Positions 55,901 through 64,000 of a stretch of DNA of 64,000 nucleotides are shown here, one piece after another. The DNA lies in contig OY992536.1 of assembly GCA_963921195.1 (NCBI GenBank), positions 108,278,778-108,342,777 on the forward strand, written 5' to 3'. The translations under genes were made by a program, and so were the position numbers. The notes beneath the pieces are model-generated. The model worked only from the letters and a program-made list of their open reading frames with translations, searched no databases and was not told the origin of the DNA. Within the stretch, counting starts at the first letter, position 1. Every line of letters starts with the position of its first letter. The stretch comes from Pegoplata infirma. Lineage: Eukaryota; Arthropoda; Insecta; Diptera; Anthomyiidae.

Positions 55901-57423
55901 ATCTTTCGAAAAAAGTTGCCCAAACTTGCTCGATATGCAGTGGTCCGAGATTTGTTAAAAAAAAAATAATTTAACCCAAAATAATGTTTTACGGCTTGAA
56001 TAGTTTTTTATCGTCAGAGAGTGCCTTTAGTGTAGGAAAAAAATATCTACATTTCTAGTTTTTTGTAGAATTATGGAAAATATCAGTTACACCATTTCCA
56101 ATTAAATTCAAAGATTTTTTATTGAATTTCCAAAATAAAGAAAAAAAGTGTATAATTTGTCGTCACCATTTCCAAAAGCTTTTCTAAAACTAAGTAAGTC
56201 ATTTACACCATTTCCATATTTATATCAAAAATAAAAAAAATATATATATATAAATTATGTGCGTAGATTTAACTTCAGACACTATTAATACTTTTAAAAC
56301 TAATTTTTAGTTAGATCAGACAAAGTTAAAAGCTAGATTTTTTAACGCCATATTGTTTCCGCCATATTGAATTTTATCAGTTCGATTTTAAGATAACAGA
56401 CCTGGAAATTTACTAGGCCACACTTTCAGCTAACTTCAACATCGAAAAGGAATATAACTGTTTTTTAATTACTAGTAACAGACTTTACTAAGCATATTTA
56501 GTCCGCCATTTTGTTTTTCGAAATTCACGCCAGTAATTCTGATTCAGTAACTCCAAGACCCCCTTAAAACAAAATTTGAGTTAAGTCGGACAATTATTAA
56601 AAAAATTTGTCCGCCATATTGGATGCGCCATTTTGATTTTTTTTTAGTTTTTAGTTAAATTTTGAAATTAGCGACCCCCGAAATACTATAGAAGCACATT
56701 TTCAGCCGGATCCAACAACGATAAAGACTTGGCCGGAGTTGGATCATTCTTTAAACTTTAAGAAACATATTTAGTCCGCCATTTTGTTTTTCAAAATTCG
56801 GAGTACCAATTCTTATTCAGTAACTCCAACACCCGCATAAAACAAAATTTGAGTTCAATCGGACAATTTAAAAAAAAATTGTCCGCCATATTGGATCCGC
56901 CATTTTATTTTTTTTGGTTTTAGCTAAATTTTGAAATCAGCGACCTCGAATTCCTTTAGAAGCACATTTTCAGATGGATCTAACAACGATAAAGACTTTT
57001 GGCCAGAATTGGATCATGCTGGCCCTGTGTGCATAGATGAGGGCCATTTTACTGAATATTTTGCCATCAAAACGTCATTTCCGTGAAAAATGAAAGATAG
57101 AGGGTTTTGAATATAGGCCCTCGATACACAGAAAATAATATTAAGAAAAACAATTTGAGTAATTACTTGTTTAAATTTTTAAACAAAAATTGAGTAATTT
57201 TTTAATTGACGCAATTAAAAAATTTATTCAAAAACTAAAAAAAAATTGAGTAAATAATTAAATACAAATTTAATATTTTTTTTATTTTTTTTACCCTCCA
57301 CTCTAGTGATAGAGGGTATATATAAGTTTGTCATTCCGTTTGTAACACCTCGAAATATTGGTCTAGAACCCCATAAAGTATATATATTCATGATCCTCGA
57401 TCGATTTTAAGACGATCTAGCGA

Positions 57424-57454
<31 letters not shown>

Positions 57455-60400
57455 TGAAAACACGCTAACTTTTGAAAGACTTCACGGAGGCTCCTGAAGT
57501 TTGGCATATATGTTGGGCATTTACCTGGTCAGGTTGGTATTGCAATCCAGCGAAATCGGTCCAGTGGTTAAAAAGTTATAAGCAAATGAGTGAATTTCGG
57601 CAAGGGTTTTTCTGGAATTTACGAGATAAAACCAGTGTTGGCTACCGTTACCCTTTCAATACCGTTACCGATTAAAAACCCTTTAATATTGACTACCGTT
57701 ACCGTTACCAATACCGAAATAAAAAATTTTAAATACCGTTACCGATTAAAAACCAATACCTTTATTCGGATTTTTACCGGTATTATAACGGTATTGTTTC
57801 GGTTGTCTTAATATTACTTATTTTTTGCTGATAAAATACAAAGTAAAATATTTTTAATGTAAGTAAAATTAACAAACAAATTTTTGTTCATTGGAAATCG
57901 GATTGTTATTTGGGCAAAAACAATGAAAAAATCTGTCCAACCAATGATCACATTCGTAAAACAACTTTCAGTTTGAATTAAAAAAATTTTACCAGATTTT
58001 TCTGCTAAAATTACTTCTTTAACTCATTATTTTTTAAAAAGTAACAGCAATTTTTCTGTATGTTTATTGACTCTGTTTGCTGATTTTAATTTTTTTTTTT
58101 TTAAATTTTAGCAGATTATTTTGTAATTTTACAAACAAAATTTGTTGACATTTTTTTTAATTTTTGTCAATTTTAAACAACTAAAACTAAAAATTGTCCA
58201 AATGTGAAAAATCAGATGAATATTCTAATAATTTTTCAGAAATTATCCTGTTTGTAAGAAAATTTTCTTTAAAAAAATTTAAAAGTTTATTGAAAAACTT
58301 CTCTTCTTTTATAACAGTTTTTACCAAAAAAAAAATATTTTTTACTTAAATGAAATACAATTTCGATCTTCAGACTGTTAATCTTAAATCAGAAGATTTT
58401 TCAAATTAAATCAGCAGATTTATCTGAGGTCTTGACAGATTTTTCTGCAGACTACCTTGTTTATCCAGACAAAAATTTAGTAAACCGCGTCAGTTAAAAT
58501 CAGCAGATTTCTTAAATGGCTCAAAATGCAGATATTTCTGCTAATTGGACAGAGACATCTTATAAACACGTAAAAAATCAGTAATTTATTTGTTGAATTA
58601 CAATATAGCGTGAATATTTCAAATTCTGAGTTAATTAATAGTACACTCAGAAAATTATTGCAGTTACTACATGATGGTTGTTTGTGTAGTAAGTAGTAGC
58701 TGTTGTTTTTAACTACAATTTCGGTCGTTTTTGTGTGAAAAAATCTCAAACAACTTTTTTTTGTAGTAGTTTCAAAAAATAAATACAAAAAATATACTAC
58801 ACTGTAGTAATAGTTGATTTATGTAGTTGTTTTTAGTTTTTTTCTAAAAACTCGTTTTTTTCTAGAAACTTTTATTGCAAACGAATGTGTCGAACGAGTT
58901 GGTCGTGCGGGATGCGGAAGGAGTTATTTTTATACCAAATAAATAAAATCTAAATAAATTAAATTACAATTTATTAAGTTTAATTATAACAAAAAATATG
59001 TTTTTGGAAAAATATTCTTGAGCGAAAGAAAATAAGTGGATAAAATAGAGAAAACAAGTGTGTATAATATAGAGCTCACATAAGCGTGTGTAAAAACCAA
59101 TCGGAAAAAAACAAAATACAATGTATGCAGTGTCTTGTTTTCTTATGAGCGTGCCATCTTTCTTTTCTTTGTATACACAACAGAACAGGTACATACTTTT
59201 TTGAAACATTGCAAATTAATTATTTTTTTTTATAAATCAATTTTGCCAAATCATTTCGTTTTTTTTTTTTTTATTCCAGACAAATTTTGATCAGTAGCGG
59301 TGAAAATTTGAAATGAACTATTAAAAAAACAAAGGTAAATACAATCAATTTATTTCGTTTAACATTTTATTAATATAATTTTTTTCTTCTATAATTCCAG
59401 ATAAATACACCAAAAAATTTTAATTTCATGTCGAAATTCTATACAACCAACTGAAATGTATTGCTTTTTAAATAAATAAAAATCAATCACTTAAACGTTT
59501 AAAAAATTTTTTAAATAAAATTTCAGGCAAGTGTAATAAAAACAACTGTATACCGTCTTTTGTAGTAGTTTTTACTACATTTTGTAGTTGAAAATCAATA
59601 GTTAAAAACAACAACATATTCAGTTGTTTTTACCGTAATGTGTAGTGGACGCCTTTTCAACAACAAAATGTAGTCAAAACAACTGTCTTTTGTAGTAGAT
59701 TTTACCGACATACTTTTTTGAGTGTATTAAATACTTCTATATAATTATATGTTAAAAATGCACTAAATTTATAATTTTTTAATTTTATTAAATAAATTTT
59801 TGATTTTTTACGTGTTTTTAACAAAATTTGTGACTTTTTAACATGTTTTGTAAATTTTTTTCACAATACCGGTATGTACCGGTATCGTCGTTTCGGTAAC
59901 GGTTAACCGTTACCTAAATAATCGAAAAGACCGTTACCTTTACCGTTACGGTTGCCAACCCTGGATAAAACACACGCTAACTTTTAAAAGGAAACTCCGA
60001 GGATGCTGAAGCTTGGCATATGTATTTGTCGTTCCCCTGGCCTGGTTCGTATTGAATTTCAGCCAAAAAGTGGTTCAAAAGCTATTAGCAAAACCGTGAA
60101 TTTCAGATTAGTTTCACCTTAAATTCACGTGTTGAAACCCCGTTATACTTGTTTTAAAAACATTGGTAAGTCACAAAAATATTTTATTTTTGTCACTCAA
60201 AAATATAAAAAAAAAAATACACTCAAAAAAATTTTACACTCAAAAAAAATTTTGTAAAATATTTTTTTTTTCAAAAATTACTTATGGTGTTTTCTTTTCT
60301 GAACAAAAAATTTTGCATTGTTAAAATGTTTACTTTTAAAATGTTGACATGGCCCTGAAACGATGTTGCATTTTTTTCACTCAGAAAAGAACACAAAAAA

Positions 60401-63400
60401 TGCTGTTTTGTACGCAAATTGCCCTGATTTGCTGGTTCGATGGATGTGTGTTTCGCTTATATTGCTGGCAGCTCAGGTTCGAATCCCGGCGATGGCCATC
60501 ACATATTTTTTTATTTTTTTTTTTTTGCTTTAAATCATTTTTTTTTAATTATTTAAACTTAAAAAAAAAAAAAACCCAAAAAATTAACAAATTTTGTCGA
60601 TTTTATATGAAAATTTACTTTTTTTTTTTTTAAAAATGATTAAATTATTAAAAAAAAAACATTATTAAATAAAAAATAATACGTATGGAATAAAAAAAAA
60701 ATACCAGAATAAAAAAAAAAATTGTCCATACCGGGATTTGAACCCCGGACCTCCGGTGTCACATGCCACGACACATCCTCTGCACCACAACAGCACCAGT
60801 TAACTTGTTCGCTTAATTTGAGTTTTGCTACATGAGAGAATATCAGGGCAATTTTTCACCCCGTCATTTGATTTCGGGGTGTAAAATATGCATTTTTTAC
60901 CTCAAATGCAGGCAATATTTTAAGAAAAGAACATAATATTTTTTTATAAGTGTGCATTTTTTTTAGAAAAGAACACAAAAAATTCGTAGAATAAAAAAAA
61001 TGTTACAAAATGCTACATTTTTTGCCAGAAAAGAAAACGCCATTAACAAAATTTTTTTTTTTTACACAAAATAAAAACTAATCAAAAATGTTATTTTTTT
61101 ACGTTAGAAAATTTACTATCACTTAAAAGGGAATTGTGGAGGGTATTCATAGATTAGGCCAAGTCCAATTTAACTTTACTACTTGTTTTTAATTAGCATT
61201 GAAATTTGTTGGCATTAGTTTGAAATTACAATTTAATTGGATGTTTCGAATTTGAATTGATGTTATTATACCCTACACCACTCTGTGGTACAGGGTATAA
61301 TGAGTTTGTGCTGATGTTTGTAACTACCCGAAATATTGGTCCTAGACCTACCTTCAAGTATACCGATCGACTCAGAATTACTTTTTGAGTCGATTTAGCT
61401 ATCTATCGTTTTAAGTACGATACAGGTCGCAATATTCAATCAATTGACTTGAAATTTGTAACGTAAGCATTCTTTGGCCCAAGGACGAAGCCTATTGAAA
61501 TTGGAAAAAATCGGTCCATATTAAGCCTAATCCAAATCGGTCAATCCCCTTTGGATTAGGCTTAAATGACTCTAATAACCGTATTATTAACAGGTAATCA
61601 AATTTTGTATGCACGAGTCATTATTTTAAATTTCAAAGGAATCGGGTCAGTCCTTCGCGTAGTCCCCATACAAACCACCCTCCCGATATTCAAATAAATC
61701 CTTCAAAATTCATAAAAATGGAAATATTTAATAAACATTTTGTTTTTAGGTGTTAAACGTGTACTTAATAACCTAATCACATCGGAATATAATTGGACCA
61801 TTTTTGGACTTAGTCCCCATTCAAAAATTTCGACCGATGTTCAGGTAAATCGGTCTATTGGCAAAAAAATAAACCAATTCTACTAAAATTTTATCTGTGT
61901 GCGTTTTCTACACAAAATAAGGATCTTACAAAAGATAGATCTAATTGGTCCATGTTTGGACTTGGGACCTATTTTCCGGAAACACTGGTGTAGGGTATCA
62001 TATGGTCGGTCTTAGCCGACTATAACTTTCTTACTTGTTTGAATTCTAATTGATTTTTTACAAGTTACAATCAATCATTTTTGAATTTTAATTGAAATTT
62101 TCGAATTTCGGTTGACCTTTGCCGAATTTTAATGAACCTTTAACAAATTACAATTGACCTTTTAATTAATTGATTTTTTAAGAACTACAATTGATTTTTT
62201 AAAAATTGCAATTGACCTGCGAATTAAAAATTGAATATTCAAATTTCAATTGGAATTTACAAATTTTATCTTTTAAAATTTTTCAAAAATCCAAAATTTG
62301 GTGGAAATTTGTAAAATATCCAAAACATTGATCGAAGGGCGCCATGAGTTAAAATTATCAGATTTAGCTCAAATTAAGTTTAAATGAAATATTGTGTTGA
62401 GCTCTATGGGAGGGTCAAGGGACAGACATTTTCATTTTTAATTACTTGAACGTAGGAAAAAAATCGTAATTTTTGGAAAATTTCAAATATCGATATCTCG
62501 AAAACCGTTTGACCGATTTTTAAATTTTTTTATATTCGGGTTCAAAACTAAAAAAATATGACTTTTTGGAATTTTTTGCCATACAAAAAATGCCGGTATA
62601 ATCTTTCTAAATCTATGCTTACTTTTAGTTGAAGCTGCTAGAGATTCTTTATTGGATTTACCGCCAAGATCGGAAAATGAACTGGATCCAGTTACCTTGC
62701 ACAATATGGCTCTAACCGAACCTCAAGGCCCGGTTGCTGGTTTAAGAAAGTTGGCATTTCTTTTAGATCTCGGACCACCATCATGTCCCAAAGAGACATT
62801 TGCTAACATTTTACTAATATGTTGTAAACATGAAATGTATGAAACAGCGGCAGATATTTTGGCGGAACATACAGATTTAACATATAAATATTTGTCGCAG
62901 GTTAGAACTAGCTGAAATAAAACCCAATTTTTGCACACAAAAAAAATTTTCCAATGAACGACTTTCATAGTATTTATGAACAAATTAAATTCATACAATT
63001 TATTAACATTTTCATACTACTTATAAACTTTTTCATAGTATTTATGAATAAATCGTAATATGTAAAATTTAAGAACTATTTAACATTTTCCACAAATACC
63101 ATGAGAAAGTTTATAAGTATTATGAAAAAGTTAATACGTTGTATGAATTTGTTCATAAATACTATGAAAATCGTTTATTGGAAATTTTTTTTTTGTGTGT
63201 GTAATTAAAACACTTGCTTAAAATATTTCCTCCTCTCCAGTATCTCTATGAACTATTAGATGCCTTGATAACGGCCCAAGCCTCTGCAGAATTGGCCGAA
63301 AAGAAATTAGGTACTTTGGCCTCAAGTTTAGCTGGTAAACTAAGAAGTTTGGCAGCAAAAGTTCAAGAAGTACGTTCAACAACAGATCAAAATGCATTGA

Positions 63401-64000
63401 GAAATGCATTAAAGGATTATGAAAATGCATTGGAATTGTAAGGCGCAAGAGCATAAAATAACGGATTTTTAAAACTTTAACTCTCTTCTTTAGATATTTG
63501 CCCGTTGTTATGGCTAGAGCTTGGATATCTTGGCGTGATGATGATTTTGTGGGTGCTGAAAGAGAATTTCGTTCAAGTGCTGAATTTTGTTCGGAAAATC
63601 CAATTTGGCGCTTAAATGCCGGACATGTTCTATTCATGCAGGGTGATAAATATAAGGAATCGGCGGCTTTTTATGAACCCATTATTAGGCAACATGGTGA
63701 TGATGTAAGAACTTTTAATAAATTTTGGATTTTATGTTAAGAAAATCTAAAGGTTGGCAATCAATGTGTGCCAAAGTTTTACATCCTTTGTAAAAAATGG
63801 TTTAGATTTGGTCCGATCTTTTCAAATTTCTGATCAGATCTCCAATTTGGTTCCCGATTTCGGCATCTATTAGGATGTCACAGACTCAATTGCATTCGTA
63901 ATTGGAATTGAATATTTCCTCGGAAATTTAACCATTTTCAATCGTGTAAGCTATTTTGGTATTGAAATTAATTTCAGTACAATGGCAGGGGAAACTTTAA
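49932..64000 (+). CDS. IFT70: IFT70/TTC30 intraflagellar transport protein, 7 exons, 3' end outside the window
   Basis: The seven exons join in frame to 482 residues of a TPR-repeat protein that matches TTC30 (DYF-1/fleer) from its start to about three quarters of the usual 650 or so residues. Characteristic blocks are AGLSTLGYCYY, EAATCYEQL, YNLALSHF, VERGIRNHPELG, NLKAAIEYN, PPRSENELDPVTLHNMAL, ADILAEHTDLTYKYL, LYELLDALITAQAS and GHVLFMQGDKYKE. IFT70 is part of IFT-B and is needed for axoneme assembly and tubulin modification in cilia; in flies this means sensory neurons and possibly sperm. A perfect X-box lies upstream. Introns 2 and 4 (3.9 and 7.9 kb) are expanded by transposons. The last donor, GTAAGA at 63705, shows the gene continues to the right. 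Confidence 0.95.
50070..50248 (+). CDS. IFT70: IFT70 exon 2 (aa 21-80)
   Basis: It encodes IKDKRFEDVIECIVNLGEAA, NTRAGLSTLGYCYYHAQKY and EEAATCYEQLCNLVP, the first TPR hairpins. Phase 2 at GTAAGT. Confidence 0.95.
51176..52269. repeat. Exact 544-bp tandem duplication inside the LINE (period 550)
   Basis: 51176-51719 and 51726-52269 look identical base for base, starting TCCAAGACTCCCTGGATGAT. It duplicates the RT-thumb region, so the fragment MGFSPKVVHRIYTAVLRS occurs twice. A separate 22-bp duplication is at about 50,476-50,516. Confidence 0.85.
52788..53590. mobile_element. MITE inserted in the LINE
   Basis: The left end CACTCAAAATAATACATTTG follows TA at 52,786. The interior repeats TTAGCAAAAATAAATTGTAA-type words and two related 'aaactaagNNNgNtggagc' segments about 275 bp apart (53,050, 53,325). 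The right end is not clear; LINE sequence resumes at about 53,590. Confidence 0.55.
54139..54497 (+). CDS. IFT70: IFT70 exon 3 (aa 80-200)
   Basis: It encodes FYYAQSLYQAGIFLDALKVL, LQLQSAILYSSEDFAGAQSI, LNDEGCLLYQADQFESAVQ and YNLALSHFRKKEKTQAIDY. It is a run of TPR repeats. Phase 1 at GTAGGA. Confidence 0.95.
54562..54729 (+). CDS. IFT70: IFT70 exon 4 (aa 200-256)
   Basis: It encodes EIVERGIRNHPELGIGAQID, RSVGNPITIALSGITQALN and LKAAIEYNDGN. The upstream intron is only 64 bp. Phase 1 at GTAAGT. Confidence 0.95.
54730..57292 (+). other. IFT70: IFT70 intron 4, proximal part
   Basis: At 54,785-55,030 there are CAATTG-cored degenerate repeats. At 55,040-55,140 there is a dispersed repeat shared with 9,360 and 62,280. 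At about 55,450-57,030 there is a possible element with weakly inverted ends, CACAGAGCGCCAG / CTGGCCCTGTGTG. At 57,126 there is a CACAGAAAA MITE left end. No exon is seen. Confidence 0.5.
56340..57018 (+). repeat. Three degenerate tandem units of about 255-272 bp (TCCGCCAT repeats)
   Basis: GTCCGCCATATTGGATGCGC-type words recur at 56,357, 56,609 and 56,881, and GTCCGCCATTTTGTTTTTC at 56,501 and 56,774. Linked words (ACAAAATTTGAGTT, AGAAGCACATTTTCAG, CAACGATAAAGACTT) keep the same order. Confidence 0.7.
57633..59963. mobile_element. hAT-like element with GGTAACGG-rich ends, TSD GATAAAAC
   Basis: CAGTGTTGGCTACCGTTACC is mirrored by GGTTGCCAACCCTG. GATAAAAC lies on both sides (57625-57632, 59964-59971). 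Subterminal ACCGTTACCGATTAAAAACC words are clustered at both ends. Nested inside are a relic of the 7867-type MITE (57,900-58,555) and a CACTC MITE (58644-59724). No transposase is seen. Confidence 0.85.
58644..59724. mobile_element. CACTC/GAGTG MITE with an internal insert
   Basis: CACTCAGAAAATTATTGCAG and ACATACTTTTTTGAGTG are its ends, with TA flanks. The GTAGTTGTTTTTAACTAC interior matches 46,733-47,235. A non-matching block at about 58,860-59,540 is probably another insertion of unknown type. Confidence 0.65.
60284..61043. mobile_element. Palindromic element with a tRNA-like B box in each arm
   Basis: ATGGTGTTTTCTTTTCTG is mirrored by CAGAAAAGAAAACGCCAT. Further mirrored pairs are AGAAAAGAACACAAAAAATG and 'aaatttgccctgat / atcagggcaatttt'. 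The plus-strand arm has GGTTCGAATCC at 60476-60486. The minus-strand arm has GGTTCAAATCC (60734-60744 on +). Both fit the Pol III B-box consensus GGTTCRANTCC, and each lies 40-50 bases downstream of a weak A-box-like word. No full tRNA cloverleaf is evident. Confidence 0.65.
61195..62628 (+). other. IFT70: IFT70 intron 4, distal part
   Basis: At 61,130-61,190 there is a DINE-1-like 3' end. At 61,270-62,035 there is a further DINE-1-like copy (ATACCCTACACCACTCTGTG start, GGTCGGTCTTAGCCGAC hairpin end). It is inserted in CAATTG-cored repeats whose halves lie at 61,200-61,260 and 62,040-62,270. At 62,280-62,600 is the dispersed repeat shared with 9,360. Confidence 0.6.
61270..62035 (+). mobile_element. 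DINE-1-like element, variant subfamily
   Basis: It has subterminal CTACACCACTCTGTGGTACA and GGGTATAATGAGTTTGTGCT, the core ACCCGAAATATTGGTCCTAG, a poorly preserved microsatellite and the hairpin GTCGGTCTTAGCCGAC, then CTTACTTGTTT. The same variant gives the fragments at 420-581 and 46,586-46,640. Confidence 0.7.
62629..62900 (+). CDS. IFT70: IFT70 exon 5 (aa 256-346)
   Basis: It encodes VEAARDSLLDLPPRSENELD, PVTLHNMALTEPQGPVAG, CPKETFANILLICCKHEMY and ETAADILAEHTDLTYKYLSQ. PPRxxxELDPVTLHN is a strong TTC30 signature. The donor GTTAGA is weaker than usual but keeps phase 0 and the alignment. Confidence 0.95.
62934..63201. mobile_element. Small MITE in IFT70 intron 5
   Basis: CACACAAAAAAAATTTTCCA is mirrored by TGGAAATTTTTTTTTTGTGTG. 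The interior is made of CATAGTATTTATGAACAAAT-type words related to the 48435-49705 family. It fills most of the intron. Confidence 0.65.
63241..63437 (+). CDS. IFT70: IFT70 exon 6 (aa 347-412)
   Basis: It encodes YLYELLDALITAQASAELAE, KKLGTLASSLAGKLRSLAAK, VQEVRSTTDQNALRNALKDY and ENALE. Phase 2 at GTAAGG. Confidence 0.95.
63494..63704 (+). CDS. IFT70: IFT70 exon 7 (aa 412-482), last exon in the window
   Basis: It encodes LYLPVVMARAWISWRDDDFV, GAEREFRSSAEFCSENPIW, RLNAGHVLFMQGDKYKESAA and FYEPIIRQHGDD. It ends in phase 0 at GTAAGA. About 170 residues of the protein remain to the right. 63,705-64,000 is intron with no feature seen. Confidence 0.95.

Larger units (their letters stand above)
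57293..60160 (+). mobile_element. DINE-1-like element split by a hAT-like insertion
   Basis: 57,293-57,624 (ACCCTCCACTCTAGTGATAG, core, (GTCC)n/(GTCT)n microsatellite) continues at 59,972-60,160. The target duplication GATAAAAC marks the split. The body matches 19,560-19,870 in reverse. Confidence 0.75.

Noticed and set aside
60421..60500. Functional tRNA gene
   Set aside because: A B box is present, but the acceptor and anticodon stems do not pair convincingly and there is a mirrored copy in a palindromic element.
60349..60633. 94-codon open frame
   Set aside because: It crosses the tRNA-like segment and long T runs in an arm of the palindrome; no homology.

Overview
The window looks like nuclear DNA from a cyclorrhaphan fly, probably a calyptrate (blow-fly or house-fly type) with a large, repeat-rich genome. 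The evidence is AT-rich sequence, GT-AG introns of 60 bp to about 8 kb, fly-type proteins, and many copies of a DINE-1/INE-1-like (Helentron-derived) repeat with the conserved TATA-AAGTATATATATTC core and GTCY microsatellite. Nothing bacterial or plasmid-like is seen. The species call is inference.

Three genes are supported, all on the + strand. (1) 13835..31712: an eight-coding-exon CRMP/dihydropyrimidinase gene (600 aa), complete, with all six zinc-ligand positions of the amidohydrolase site intact and a CRMP-like C-terminal tail. (2) 45302..46403: a two-exon gene for a small secreted, cysteine-containing, probably glycosylated protein of unknown function. (3) 49932 to beyond the right edge: the first seven coding exons (482 aa) of IFT70/TTC30, an intraflagellar transport subunit, with a perfect RFX X-box about 120 bp upstream of the start codon. 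The three genes have no evident functional link.

Most of the rest is mobile DNA, and much of it folds back on itself. Several layers can be read. Many elements are long palindromes: 590-3404, 11565-13416, 27490-28595, 33397-36317, 37975-40002 and 41362-44338, with arms of 0.5-1.4 kb. Nine insertions have perfect 8-bp target-site duplications (TSDs; hAT-type). Three palindromes with CACTG/CACTA ends have 3-bp TSDs. A group of TA-flanked MITEs has CACTC- or CACAG-type ends. There is a 5'-truncated RNase H-type LINE with an 11-bp TSD in an IFT70 intron, a tRNA-derived SINE with a 14-bp TSD, a Tc1-type transposase relic in head-to-head halves, and a palindrome with a tRNA-like B box in each arm. 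Nesting is up to four levels deep.

The oddest structure is in CRMP intron 6 (24,969-28,945): arrays of a 12-13 bp word, GGGGATTATGWCC, alternating with its reverse complement. One full unit holds about 22 half-sites in roughly 490 bp. I do not recognise it as a known element. Several palindromes, including this one's neighbours, sit on the transcribed strand inside CRMP introns and could give hairpin RNAs; that is inference.
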